This document shows positions 17,519 through 25,813 of a stretch of DNA of 64,000 bases, piece by piece. The first letter of the stretch is position 1. Each line of letters opens with the position of its first letter. The translations under genes were made by a program, and so were the position numbers. The DNA comes from JAWUWD01 sp034112085 (GTDB lineage: Bacteria; Bacteroidota; Bacteroidia; Cytophagales; Cyclobacteriaceae). Under the pieces are notes generated by a model. That model ran no database searches, was not told the origin of the DNA, and saw nothing but the letters and a program-made list of their open reading frames with translations. The stretch covers positions 1 through 64,000 of the forward strand of contig JAWUWD010000016.1 in NCBI GenBank assembly GCA_034112085.1, given 5' to 3'.

Positions 17519-17728
17519 ATGAAAGAAATAAGTGTAATCCATAACATTTTTTTAGGAAAAGTAGAGGCAATAGGCCCTATTGTTTCTGGCAAAAACTGGA
17601 ACTTGATTGATGGAGCAGTACCCCATCCAACCACATATACATCCGGAGGCGTGACATCAACCAAGCATATCATGGAATATGTATTGGCTCTAGAACTACA
17701 CCATAAAATACTGAGGAAATTATCCTAG
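17519..17728 (+). CDS. Unrecognised 69-residue frame
   Basis: A 69-residue frame with ATG start in the gap between TIGR03643 and the photolyase gene. It includes GKVEAIGPIVSGKNWNLIDG and ends ALELHHKILRKLS. The composition is protein-like and it lies on the coding strand of the block, 23 bp before the photolyase start. I recognise no family. In related loci a small DUF2256 protein is often found in this place, but this sequence lacks the Cys-rich DUF2256 signature. It may be a fragment of a longer lost gene. Confidence 0.4.
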   Translation: MKEISVIHNIFLGKVEAIGPIVSGKNWNLIDGAVPHPTTYTSGGVTSTKHIMEYVLALELHHKILRKLS

Positions 17729-17751
17729 AGTCATTAATGACAATATAAAAT

Positions 17752-19062
17752 ATGAATTCTGAAAAAATAACACTCTTTTGGTTTCGCAGGGATTTCAGAC
17801 TAGAAGATAATGCTTCGTTGTTTCATGCGTTAAAAGACGACTTCCCAGTACAACCAATTTTCATGTTCGATAGTGATATTCTGAACAAACTGCCCAAGAA
17901 GGACGCAAGAGTTTCTTTTATCCATCAAGAAATAAGTAGACTATCACAGGAACTCGCTGAAAGAGGTACTACATTGGACGTCCGCTATGGAAGACCCATA
18001 GAAATATGGGAAGATTTACTTAGTGAATACAATGTTGGGAGAGTATATGCAAACAGAGATTACGAGCCTTATGCCCTATTGAGAGACAAAGCGATATTTG
18101 AATTATTGGCATCACACGAGATTAAGTTTTCAGCACACAAGGATCAAGTGATCTTTGAAAAGAGTGAGATAGTCAAAGCGGATGGTAAGCCATACGTAGT
18201 CTTCACCCCCTATAGCAGAATATGGAAACAAAAACTCAAGGAAAGTGACTTCAACCCCTACCCCTCTGACACCATTGATCATTGGAGCAATAGTACAACT
18301 CGTGTAATCCCCAACCTGTCAGCTATGGGTTTTGAGCCTATTGAGACTTCCTTTCCTTCACGAGAAGTAGACTTACCTGTAGTTAAAAACTATCACCAGC
18401 AGAGAGACAAACCTGCTATAAAAGGCACCTCTAGGCTTAGTCTTCATTTAAGGTTTGGTACTATAAGTATTCGCCAATTGGCGACTATTGCTATAGCCAA
18501 TAATGAGACCTATCTCAATGAACTCATTTGGCGAGATTTCTATGTTTCGATACTTTGGCATTTCCCGAAAGTTGCGGAGCATAATTTCAAGTCCAAATAT
18601 GACCATATCATCTGGCGAAATGACGAGCAAGAGTTTGAGAAATGGTGTCAAGGTAAAACAGGTTATCCTATAGTCGATGCAGGTATGAGAGAGCTCAATG
18701 AAACAGGATTCATGCACAACAGAGTGAGGATGATCGTAGCAAGTTTTTTAACCAAACATCTACTGGTTGACTGGAGATGGGGAGCCGCCTATTTTGCTGA
18801 AAAACTCTTGGACTTTGAGCTCGCCTCAAATAGTGGTGGCTGGCAATGGGCCGCAGGTACAGGGGTAGATGCTGCTCCCTATTTCAGAGTTTTCAACCCC
18901 TATTTACAAACAGAGAAATTTGATCCAGCGCATCAATACATAAAAAAATGGGTTAAAGAATTCAACACCACAGATTACCCGGAACCGATCGTAGAACACA
19001 AAATGGCGAGACAACGAGCCCTCGATACTTACAAAATAGGGCTGGACCAGGCCATAGCATAA
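17752..19062 (+). CDS. phr: Deoxyribodipyrimidine photolyase (cryptochrome/photolyase family)
   Basis: 436-residue flavoprotein of the class I CPD photolyase group, which uses blue light to split cyclobutane pyrimidine dimers. The N-terminal antenna domain starts LFWFRRDFRLEDNASL. The FAD/DNA-binding part shows LNELIWRDFYVSILW, TGYPIVDAGMRELNETGFMH, NRVRMIVASFLTKHLL and the Trp-rich SGGWQWAAGTG. It is the core gene of the block. Length and motifs are complete. Repair of other lesions or a cryptochrome role cannot be excluded by sequence alone. Confidence 0.96.
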   Translation: MNSEKITLFWFRRDFRLEDNASLFHALKDDFPVQPIFMFDSDILNKLPKKDARVSFIHQEISRLSQELAERGTTLDVRYGRPIEIWEDLLSEYNVGRVYANRDYEPYALLRDKAIFELLASHEIKFSAHKDQVIFEKSEIVKADGKPYVVFTPYSRIWKQKLKESDFNPYPSDTIDHWSNSTTRVIPNLSAMGFEPIETSFPSREVDLPVVKNYHQQRDKPAIKGTSRLSLHLRFGTISIRQLATIAIANNETYLNELIWRDFYVSILWHFPKVAEHNFKSKYDHIIWRNDEQEFEKWCQGKTGYPIVDAGMRELNETGFMHNRVRMIVASFLTKHLLVDWRWGAAYFAEKLLDFELASNSGGWQWAAGTGVDAAPYFRVFNPYLQTEKFDPAHQYIKKWVKEFNTTDYPEPIVEHKMARQRALDTYKIGLDQAIA

Positions 19063-19099
19063 AAGCAACTATAAAAAATAGAACACTTCCCAAAATAAA

Positions 19100-19519
19100 A
19101 TGGAAAAACTACCTCAGGACCGTTTAAAAAAAATGTCTCTTATACTTAAGGTGGCTGCTATATATAACCTAATATGGGGCGCATGGGTCGTGCTCTTCCC
19201 GCTACATTTTTTCGAGTTGGTCGGTATGGAACCGATCAATCATCCTATGATCTGGCAAGGGATGGGTATGGTGATTGGAGTATATGGTCTAGGCTATTGG
19301 TGGGCCAGTTATCAGCCTATTGTACATTGGCCCATAGTTGCAGTAGGGATGCTTGGTAAAGTCTTCGGACCGCTGGGTTTCGTGTTTAATTATCTAACTG
19401 GTGCTGCTCCTGGAGGTTTTTTCTATACACTCATCACCAATGATTTCATCTGGTGGGTTCCTTTTATCTGGATATTGATGCAAGTGCATAAAACTACGAG
19501 ATGGAAGCTAACAAGCTAA
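19100..19519 (+). CDS. Multi-pass membrane protein near photolyase
   Basis: 139 residues with four predicted helices (around residues 17-38, 50-68, 73-100 and 111-130). WQGMGMVIGVYGLGYWWAS and FGPLGFVFNYLTGAAPGG are characteristic segments of a Bacteroidetes family sometimes labelled, without support, as an alkyl hydroperoxide reductase. No catalytic residue is evident. Its 3' end overlaps the DoxX gene by 19 bp, so the two are translationally linked. Confidence 0.75.
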   Translation: MEKLPQDRLKKMSLILKVAAIYNLIWGAWVVLFPLHFFELVGMEPINHPMIWQGMGMVIGVYGLGYWWASYQPIVHWPIVAVGMLGKVFGPLGFVFNYLTGAAPGGFFYTLITNDFIWWVPFIWILMQVHKTTRWKLTS

Positions 19520-19881
19520 AATTTTTGAGCCGTTTTGTACTGGTAGCTTTTTATGTTATCGCAGGAGTCAATCATTTTATAAATCCAGGCTTCTATTACC
19601 CACTTATACCAGATTACTTGCTATTTCATGTTCTCATTAATGCCATAAGCGGCATTTTAGAGATTATCTTAGGATTGGGTCTTCTCTGGAAATCAACACG
19701 GACTTATGCGGCCTACTTCATCATAGCGATGCTCATAGCATTCATCCCATCACATATCTATTTCATAACTGTAGGCGGGTGCATTGAAAATGGATTGTGC
19801 GTACCCATTTGGGTCGCATGGCTACGACTTTTAGTAATCCATCCGCTATTGATTTGGTGGGTGTGGAATAATAAAAAATAA
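19501..19881 (+). CDS. DoxX-like membrane protein
   Basis: 126 residues with four transmembrane helices. The first segment, FVLVAFYVIAGVNHFINPGFY, with its GVNHF motif, is typical of the DoxX/DoxX-like superfamily. Two Cys residues (GGCIENGLCVP) lie between helices 3 and 4. Function is not known for this subgroup. It overlaps the preceding membrane-protein gene and probably ends the photolyase block on this strand. Confidence 0.82.
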   Translation: MEANKLKFLSRFVLVAFYVIAGVNHFINPGFYYPLIPDYLLFHVLINAISGILEIILGLGLLWKSTRTYAAYFIIAMLIAFIPSHIYFITVGGCIENGLCVPIWVAWLRLLVIHPLLIWWVWNNKK

Positions 19882-19921
19882 ATGCGCCAAATTGTTTTTG
19901 ATTGGCGACTTAGATCAGTGA

Positions 19922-20338
19922 TCAAACACTACTAGCCATTTCCGCTTTTAGTCTCATTAATTTTTGACAAAACTTAAGATTAAGCGATGCATCATGGGCG
20001 GCCGACAGTTTTAGCTTCCATTGATCTTGATGTATAATCAGTTGCTCTGCAGTTTTGAAAACACTCAACTTGCGATAAGGTAATACAAGGACCCAGTTGT
20101 CTAACTTGACTCTAAACCAAATAATAATACCTCTAGGCCGCAGTTCAATATTAGTGTATGGAGGTGTGTTTTGATTATTCACTAGTTCCATTATTTCAGT
20201 ATTCGCTTCTTGTACTAAAAAACGCTGAGAACCAATCCCTCGCAGTTTGATTCGGTCAATTAGTCCTATAGGTTTACCTACAAGGTTATGGATTTCCTTT
20301 TCGGTTTTTTTTGTGTGGTAAGAATATGGAAGCAGCAT
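19922..20338 (-). CDS. Conserved protein of unknown function
   Basis: 138 residues, no signal peptide and no membrane segment. Beta-rich middle (IELRPRGIIIWFRVKLDNWVLVLPY) followed by a helical C-terminus with many Lys. The pattern resembles a PH-like fold, which is only an impression. It is the last of the minus-strand genes beside the photolyase block. I do not recognise a named family. Confidence 0.6.
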   Translation of the reverse strand: MLLPYSYHTKKTEKEIHNLVGKPIGLIDRIKLRGIGSQRFLVQEANTEIMELVNNQNTPPYTNIELRPRGIIIWFRVKLDNWVLVLPYRKLSVFKTAEQLIIHQDQWKLKLSAAHDASLNLKFCQKLMRLKAEMASSV

Positions 20339-20643
20339 AGATTCATCAATGACAGTCTAAAATATAAACGAATAATAGGGTTTGTTGTTTTTATTATTGG
20401 TCAGAATAAAAAATATGTAATCGCCTGATCTTTCATCGGTAAGTGGCTATAAACGGAATCTGTTTGGGATTACCCTCGCCCATCAGGATTAGAAGTATAT
20501 TAAAGTGCTACACGCAAACATACTTTTCTTTTTGACAGACAGTACACAAAATTTTAGGGTATTAGTACCCCAGTTATCACCCTACTTATTCTTGAACTAG
20601 CACAATGTGTGGAGGTTAACCTTCCTATTTGGTAAAGCAGCTA
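20339..20643. other. 305-bp gap without a gene
   Basis: No frame longer than about 25 codons with a protein-like composition, no clear terminator and no copy of the GTTAAAC half-site was seen. It separates two minus-strand genes and presumably holds the promoter of the gene starting at 20338. Confidence 0.5.
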
Positions 20644-21066
20644 TCATTTATTAAAATAGCTTTTGTATTGCCATGATCTGGGCAAGAATGAGAGTAATAG
20701 AACAGGGTAAAAAATAATGTCGATAATGATGTTTCCCGTAGAAAAAGTCATGTTATCCTCAATGATGGTACTATCTCCTGCACGGTGCAAAATATGCTTA
20801 TGCTTCCAGCTTTTTAATGGAAAAGGCAATGTCCTGCCCTCATCTATAAAATAGCACATTCCCTCTGATTCTCCATTTTCGGTTATTTCGCTTACCCATT
20901 CACCAGCAATGGGCAATTTTAGACGAACAAAATCTCCTTTCTTTGATCCACCAAACTCAATCAGCTGAGCACCAGGAGGCAGTAGATATCTAAATAAATT
21001 ATCATCAAATCGATTATAGATTTCGTTTAATTCTCCGTTTACTTTTGATCGCAGTGTGATATTCAT
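20644..21066 (-). CDS. SRPBCC-superfamily (START-like) protein
   Basis: About 140 residues from the ATG at 21066; the frame stays open to 21114 but that adds a stretch unlike the family. MNITLRSKVNGELNEIYNRF at the start, then FGGSKKGDFVRLKLP and FPLKSWKHKHILH fit a group of START-like ligand-binding proteins found near photolyase and carotenoid genes in Bacteroidetes. Such folds have a deep hydrophobic cavity; the ligand is unknown. The position beside the light-related block supports a link, by inference. Confidence 0.75.
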   Translation of the reverse strand: MNITLRSKVNGELNEIYNRFDDNLFRYLLPPGAQLIEFGGSKKGDFVRLKLPIAGEWVSEITENGESEGMCYFIDEGRTLPFPLKSWKHKHILHRAGDSTIIEDNMTFSTGNIIIDIIFYPVLLLSFLPRSWQYKSYFNK

Positions 21067-21185
21067 CATTAGTATTAATATTATAAAAAAATAAAAGTCT
21101 AACAAAGTATGCATTATACAATCAATGCAAAAGCAACCTGTTAATTCAGTCCACTTAGTAACAACCTTGCTTAATTTAGATCACT

Positions 21186-21554
21186 TCAATCAATCGGATA
21201 TGGAATGAAAATAAACTTAGTAAAGTCCATATCCACCACAAATAAGCAACAGAACTCATCGGGATCTTTGTAATTCTTTTTGAACTCCTCGGCTTTATCT
21301 TTATCAATTAGTTCTCTTTGGACGAACTCATCTAAGTATGAAGCCCGATAGTCCCAATGGGTAGCCATCTGTTCCTTAGCTAAAAGCAATTGTCCTACTG
21401 GAATTTCCATTCTTGAAATGGCAAATATTGGATACTCTGAAAATCCTCTTTTCTTAATTTGATAAGCAGCTTCTTTAAGCGTATCAGATACCACTACAAA
21501 ATCTTTTGTAATTGTACCTAAGTATTTACCGTCTAACTCTGGATCGTTTTGCAT
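21186..21554 (-). CDS. Conserved protein of unknown function next to rlmD
   Basis: 122-residue soluble protein. The N-terminal part DFVVVSDTLKEAAYQIKKRGFSEYP and the C-terminal EFCCLFVVDMDFTKFIFIPYP suggest an alpha/beta fold. It follows rlmD by 9 bp on the same strand and is likely cotranscribed with it; the same neighbour is common in Cytophagales as far as I recall. No function can be assigned. Confidence 0.75.
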   Translation of the reverse strand: MQNDPELDGKYLGTITKDFVVVSDTLKEAAYQIKKRGFSEYPIFAISRMEIPVGQLLLAKEQMATHWDYRASYLDEFVQRELIDKDKAEEFKKNYKDPDEFCCLFVVDMDFTKFIFIPYPID

Positions 21555-21563
21555 AGCACTGTT

Positions 21564-22979
21564 TTATCTTTTTTCTAATAGCACCACATTCTCTACATGG
21601 TGTGTATGAGGAAACATATCTACCGGTTGTACAGTCTTGACTGCATATTGCTCATCAAGTAAGGCCAAATCCCTTGCTTGAGTAGCTGGATTACAACTCA
21701 CGTATACTATCTTCTGAGGAGACGCGAACAGTAAGGCCTTGATTACATCATCGTGCATCCCAGCTCTAGGTGGATCAGTGATGATCACATCTGGATGTCC
21801 ATGTTTAGTGATAAATTCTTCGTTGAGTACATCTTTCATATCCCCAGCAAAAAAGTCAGTGTTATTGATGTTATTGATTTTTGAATTAATCTTAGCATCT
21901 TCAATGGCCGCCTCCACATATTCTAGTCCGATTACCTTTTTTGCTTGATGCGCGACAAAGTTGGCAATAGTCCCTGTCCCTGTGTATAAATCATAAACCA
22001 CTTCTTCGCCTGTAAGTCCTGCAAGGTCTCTTGTGATCTTGTATAATTCATGTGCCTGATCAGCATTGGTCTGATAGAAAGACTTAGGCCCTATTCTAAA
22101 AGTGAGCATTTCATCTCCATCAGCAATAGGCATTTGCTCTTCTATATATGGTATTCCTGCATGGCAGACTACCTCTTGATCACCGTAAGAATCATTGCGC
22201 TTCAAGTTGATAATGTAGTTCAGTGAAGTGATTGATGGATTTCTCTCGAGAACGTAATCAAGAATTGCTTTGATTTGTTCCGGTTGATCTTCCGCCACTT
22301 GCAATATCACCATCACCTGACCAGTGCTCGTTGTACGTATGATAAGGTTACGAAGCAGACCTACTTGATCGAGGAGGTCGAAAAAAGTCACTCCATTGTC
22401 CAAAGCATATTGTCTAACGTCTAGTCTTATCTGATTTGATGGATCAGGCTGTAGATAACAATGCTCTATGTCTACGATCTTATCAAAGCGCTTAGGAATA
22501 TGAAATCCTGCTCCATTACGCTCAAGATCATCACCACTATTTTGAATTTCTTCTTTGGTAAGCCACCTCCTGTTCGAAAACGTATATTCTAATTTGTTTC
22601 GATAGTATTCTGTCTTTTTAGCAGCAAATATTGGGAGTATCTCAGGTAGTTCAACTTTAGCTATTCTTTCTAGGTTATCCTGAACCTGTTGTTGTTTGAA
22701 AAGTAATTGGTTTTCGTAGCTTATGTGCTGCCACTTGCATCCTCCACAAGTACCATAGTGCTTACAGAATGGTTCTACTCTGGTGTCTGAGAGTTTATGG
22801 AACTTAATGGGAGTAGCTTCCAAAAAACTCTTTTTCTTTCGAGTGATCTGTAGGTCGACCACATCTCCGGGTGCCACACCCTCTACAAATATCACACGGT
22901 CCTCGTGCCGTGCTACACATTTGCCTTCAGCTGCACTGTTCTCTATAGTGATATTCTCAAGTATTGGTCTCTTTCTCAT
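21564..22979 (-). CDS. rlmD: 23S rRNA (uracil-5-)-methyltransferase, RlmD type
   Basis: 471-residue SAM-dependent enzyme that makes 5-methyluridine in 23S rRNA (RumA/RlmD/TrmA family). An N-terminal TRAM domain (residues ~1-58), then the 4Fe-4S ligands Cys72, Cys78 and Cys81 (FCKHYGTCGGCKW) with a later fourth Cys. The methyltransferase domain has VVYDLYTGTGTIANFVA, and the nucleophile loop is YVSCNPATQARDL. The target position (U747 or U1939) is not decided by sequence here. Confidence 0.95.
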   Translation of the reverse strand: MRKRPILENITIENSAAEGKCVARHEDRVIFVEGVAPGDVVDLQITRKKKSFLEATPIKFHKLSDTRVEPFCKHYGTCGGCKWQHISYENQLLFKQQQVQDNLERIAKVELPEILPIFAAKKTEYYRNKLEYTFSNRRWLTKEEIQNSGDDLERNGAGFHIPKRFDKIVDIEHCYLQPDPSNQIRLDVRQYALDNGVTFFDLLDQVGLLRNLIIRTTSTGQVMVILQVAEDQPEQIKAILDYVLERNPSITSLNYIINLKRNDSYGDQEVVCHAGIPYIEEQMPIADGDEMLTFRIGPKSFYQTNADQAHELYKITRDLAGLTGEEVVYDLYTGTGTIANFVAHQAKKVIGLEYVEAAIEDAKINSKINNINNTDFFAGDMKDVLNEEFITKHGHPDVIITDPPRAGMHDDVIKALLFASPQKIVYVSCNPATQARDLALLDEQYAVKTVQPVDMFPHTHHVENVVLLEKR

Positions 22980-23026
22980 TGCCGTAAAGGTAGGAAAGAT
23001 GTCATACTTATTTCATAAGATTTCTA

Positions 23027-25651
23027 TCAACTTTTTTCGGAAAAATCCTTCTTCCCTTTTGACTCCAAATATGTTTTCAAACTAATATTCTCTTTTAAAA
23101 CGTATTTTTTCAAAACACCTTCAAATGGCAAAATAATCATTGCCATAAGAACCTGTAAAGCAAAGCCAAAGACGGGGGATTTTTCTAACAAAAAATAACT
23201 TTCCATAACTGCTTCCATATATTCTATGATTATCACTAGTGTGAGAAATGCCAATAGTCTACTAAGAATTCGATACTTGTAACCCCATGATCTAAGGGTG
23301 ATTGACAACAAAAATAGACTGAGCACAACTCCAAACTCAAACAAATAAAATAAGGGACGCTTCCAATAAGGGGGGAGAACTTCAAAACTAACAGACTCAA
23401 TTTTATAATCCTCTCCAAAGCCATTCTTGGCTTCTATGAGAAGGGTATAAGTTCCCGATGGCAGAAAAGGAAATTCTATGGTGCTATATGTGCTCCAGCT
23501 AGACCACTCTTTATCCATCCCTTGTAAACGATACCGGTATTTAGTATTAAATATATTTGGTAAATCTGCATGTGAAATTTCGAATGACAGTTTACTCTCA
23601 TCTTGAATTACTGACAACTTATCTTCATTCAGAATCGCCATATTCGACCTTATACCTTCCATGTATGGCGTGTAATACGAGGAGGAGATTGTAGCTTTTT
23701 CACTAAATTGGAGGATTTCACTATTCTCAGAAACTATCCAATATAGAGATGATTCAACATCATAGGTGATCGCTTTCAAATCATCGAACGCCTTTAACAC
23801 AGGTGATTTGCTTTCATACTGACTAGGTCGAATCCAATCCTGTCCTGAAAAAACCCAAGGTTCATTTTGATTGTCAATAATCACATCATCTACGGGATAA
23901 GCATCCTTCAATGAAATTATTGAATCTTCCTTGATAATAAATGAACCACTCGCACTGATGAAGTTAAGTTCATTTGAAACAAGTGTCGAATATATATTCG
24001 AGTAGTATGGATTTTCCAAAGCATATTCTTCAACATCATCAAGTTCATTGTGGCTAATACTTATCTTATAAATCTTCTCTGGACTACTCATCCAATAGCT
24101 CCCACCGAATTCTCGTATATGATCTATTTGTGCTCTAAAGTCTGTGAAAACATCTCGAAAAACCCACTCGTCACCAATACTCATAAACACCAATAGTTCT
24201 TGTGATCCAGTACTGACAAATAGCATTTTCTCATCTAAGGATAAGTACAAGTACCTACAATCAGATGTAGTAATGAGTTTAGAGTTATCATCTACCACCT
24301 CAAAAACACCGGTCAATCCTCCTACAATTATCCCATCATATGAAGATCTCAAATGAGAGACGTGTGAAATATTCTCATTGATTTCCTTATACACATAATG
24401 TACCCCTGTAGCCTTTTTTATGACTGTCTTTTCAGTAATAAGTGTCTCATTCTCTTCAGTAACACTTTCCTTATTTGCCTTTTTCTTCTTTTTAAAACCA
24501 AAAAATCCTCGTTTTGGGTTTGAAGATAGAACTGGTTTTCCTACTTTTTTTCTTCTATTGATATAAGAAACTTCCTCTTCATAGTCTGTGATTTTATTTA
24601 ACCTGAACAATCCTAAATTTGTCCCAACATAAAGACTCCCATTATTATGTAAAACAGAGAGTACATCACCTGAAACTCCTTCATAATATTCATAATTTCT
24701 AACTGGGACATCAGGTAGAATGTGCGAAATGGCATATCGGCCTATTGCAGAAATACCCTTATTCTTATTTTGAGTCAAGGATACTACTTCGTTATCATCC
24801 AAACCGGAATTATAATCAACAATTGATTCTATTTTTCCTGAATTCACATTTAAGAAGAATACTCCTGAATTCATGGTACCTATCACTACGATCTCGTCTG
24901 AATACCAAAGTCCAGACATTGGCTCAGACTCTGTGAAACTTGGTTGACTAATTATTACTCGACTAGTTTTTCCATTCTCATAAGTGTGTAGCTCGCCATT
25001 TATTGTTCCGAGTATGTATTTACCCGAAGCGTTTTTTGATGTGTATACAATTACTTCTCGTTCCATAAACTCAGGAACATCGGATACCAAGGCTCCATTG
25101 ATGACTTCAAGCGTTCCTTTATTCTCAGAATTAACGTAGATTCGTTCTTCTAATTCGTAAAGATTATAAAGTCTTCCAGACAAATCAGTTCTAAAAACGG
25201 TAGTTGAATCTGATCCATTTTCCCTAAAATAAACAGCATCCGTTCCTAAGCCATATACTCCATTTTTTGTGACTAACACTTGGTGGACGCTAGAGTTTTC
25301 GCCTGGAGGCATCAAGCTAATCATCTGTATGCCGTTCTCAACCCGTATTAATCCAATGGAAGTTGCTAGAAATGTTTGTTCATTTTCATCCAGTTTCACA
25401 TCAAACACAGACCCTCCAGTATTGATGAGAATATCACGATCACCGTCATACTTGATAAGCCCATTTCTACTTGCCAAATAAATAGTTCCGTTACTATTAG
25501 TCGCGGCAGAAAAGTAACTATTCTGATGTTCAATTGAAGGCTTATGTTTTGACACTAGATAATTTCCAGATTGACCCATAAGTACTTGAATCCGTACTAA
25601 TAGAAATAAAATCGTTGAAATCGTTCTAATCGTCAATTGATATATTTTCAT
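23027..25651 (-). CDS. Periplasmic propeller / Y_Y_Y domain membrane protein without kinase
   Basis: 874 residues. A signal peptide (1-26) is followed by a long sensor-type beta-propeller region (two-component regulator propeller repeats, e.g. NGTIYLASRNGLIKYDGD). A Y_Y_Y domain lies near residues 690-757 (YRYRLQGMDKEWSSW ... GTYTLLIEAKNGFG). The C-terminus has about three transmembrane helices and a short tail (ESKGKKDFSEKS). A Lys-rich insert (GFKKKKKANKESV) interrupts the propeller. Unlike hybrid two-component systems, it has no histidine kinase or DNA-binding part. It is divergent from the gliding-type gene. Confidence 0.85.
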   Translation of the reverse strand: MKIYQLTIRTISTILFLLVRIQVLMGQSGNYLVSKHKPSIEHQNSYFSAATNSNGTIYLASRNGLIKYDGDRDILINTGGSVFDVKLDENEQTFLATSIGLIRVENGIQMISLMPPGENSSVHQVLVTKNGVYGLGTDAVYFRENGSDSTTVFRTDLSGRLYNLYELEERIYVNSENKGTLEVINGALVSDVPEFMEREVIVYTSKNASGKYILGTINGELHTYENGKTSRVIISQPSFTESEPMSGLWYSDEIVVIGTMNSGVFFLNVNSGKIESIVDYNSGLDDNEVVSLTQNKNKGISAIGRYAISHILPDVPVRNYEYYEGVSGDVLSVLHNNGSLYVGTNLGLFRLNKITDYEEEVSYINRRKKVGKPVLSSNPKRGFFGFKKKKKANKESVTEENETLITEKTVIKKATGVHYVYKEINENISHVSHLRSSYDGIIVGGLTGVFEVVDDNSKLITTSDCRYLYLSLDEKMLFVSTGSQELLVFMSIGDEWVFRDVFTDFRAQIDHIREFGGSYWMSSPEKIYKISISHNELDDVEEYALENPYYSNIYSTLVSNELNFISASGSFIIKEDSIISLKDAYPVDDVIIDNQNEPWVFSGQDWIRPSQYESKSPVLKAFDDLKAITYDVESSLYWIVSENSEILQFSEKATISSSYYTPYMEGIRSNMAILNEDKLSVIQDESKLSFEISHADLPNIFNTKYRYRLQGMDKEWSSWSTYSTIEFPFLPSGTYTLLIEAKNGFGEDYKIESVSFEVLPPYWKRPLFYLFEFGVVLSLFLLSITLRSWGYKYRILSRLLAFLTLVIIIEYMEAVMESYFLLEKSPVFGFALQVLMAMIILPFEGVLKKYVLKENISLKTYLESKGKKDFSEKS

Positions 25652-25813
25652 TAATTGATTGGGTGATTAATACTTGTATTGTAATGATATTAGGATTCAA
25701 AGCTTATCAATTCATATGATATAATGCATTATTTATTGACTCCAATGTGTTAATATATAATTGAAGCATGAATTATTCAATGAGAATCTTTATTTTTAAT
25801 ATCCAATTTGAAA

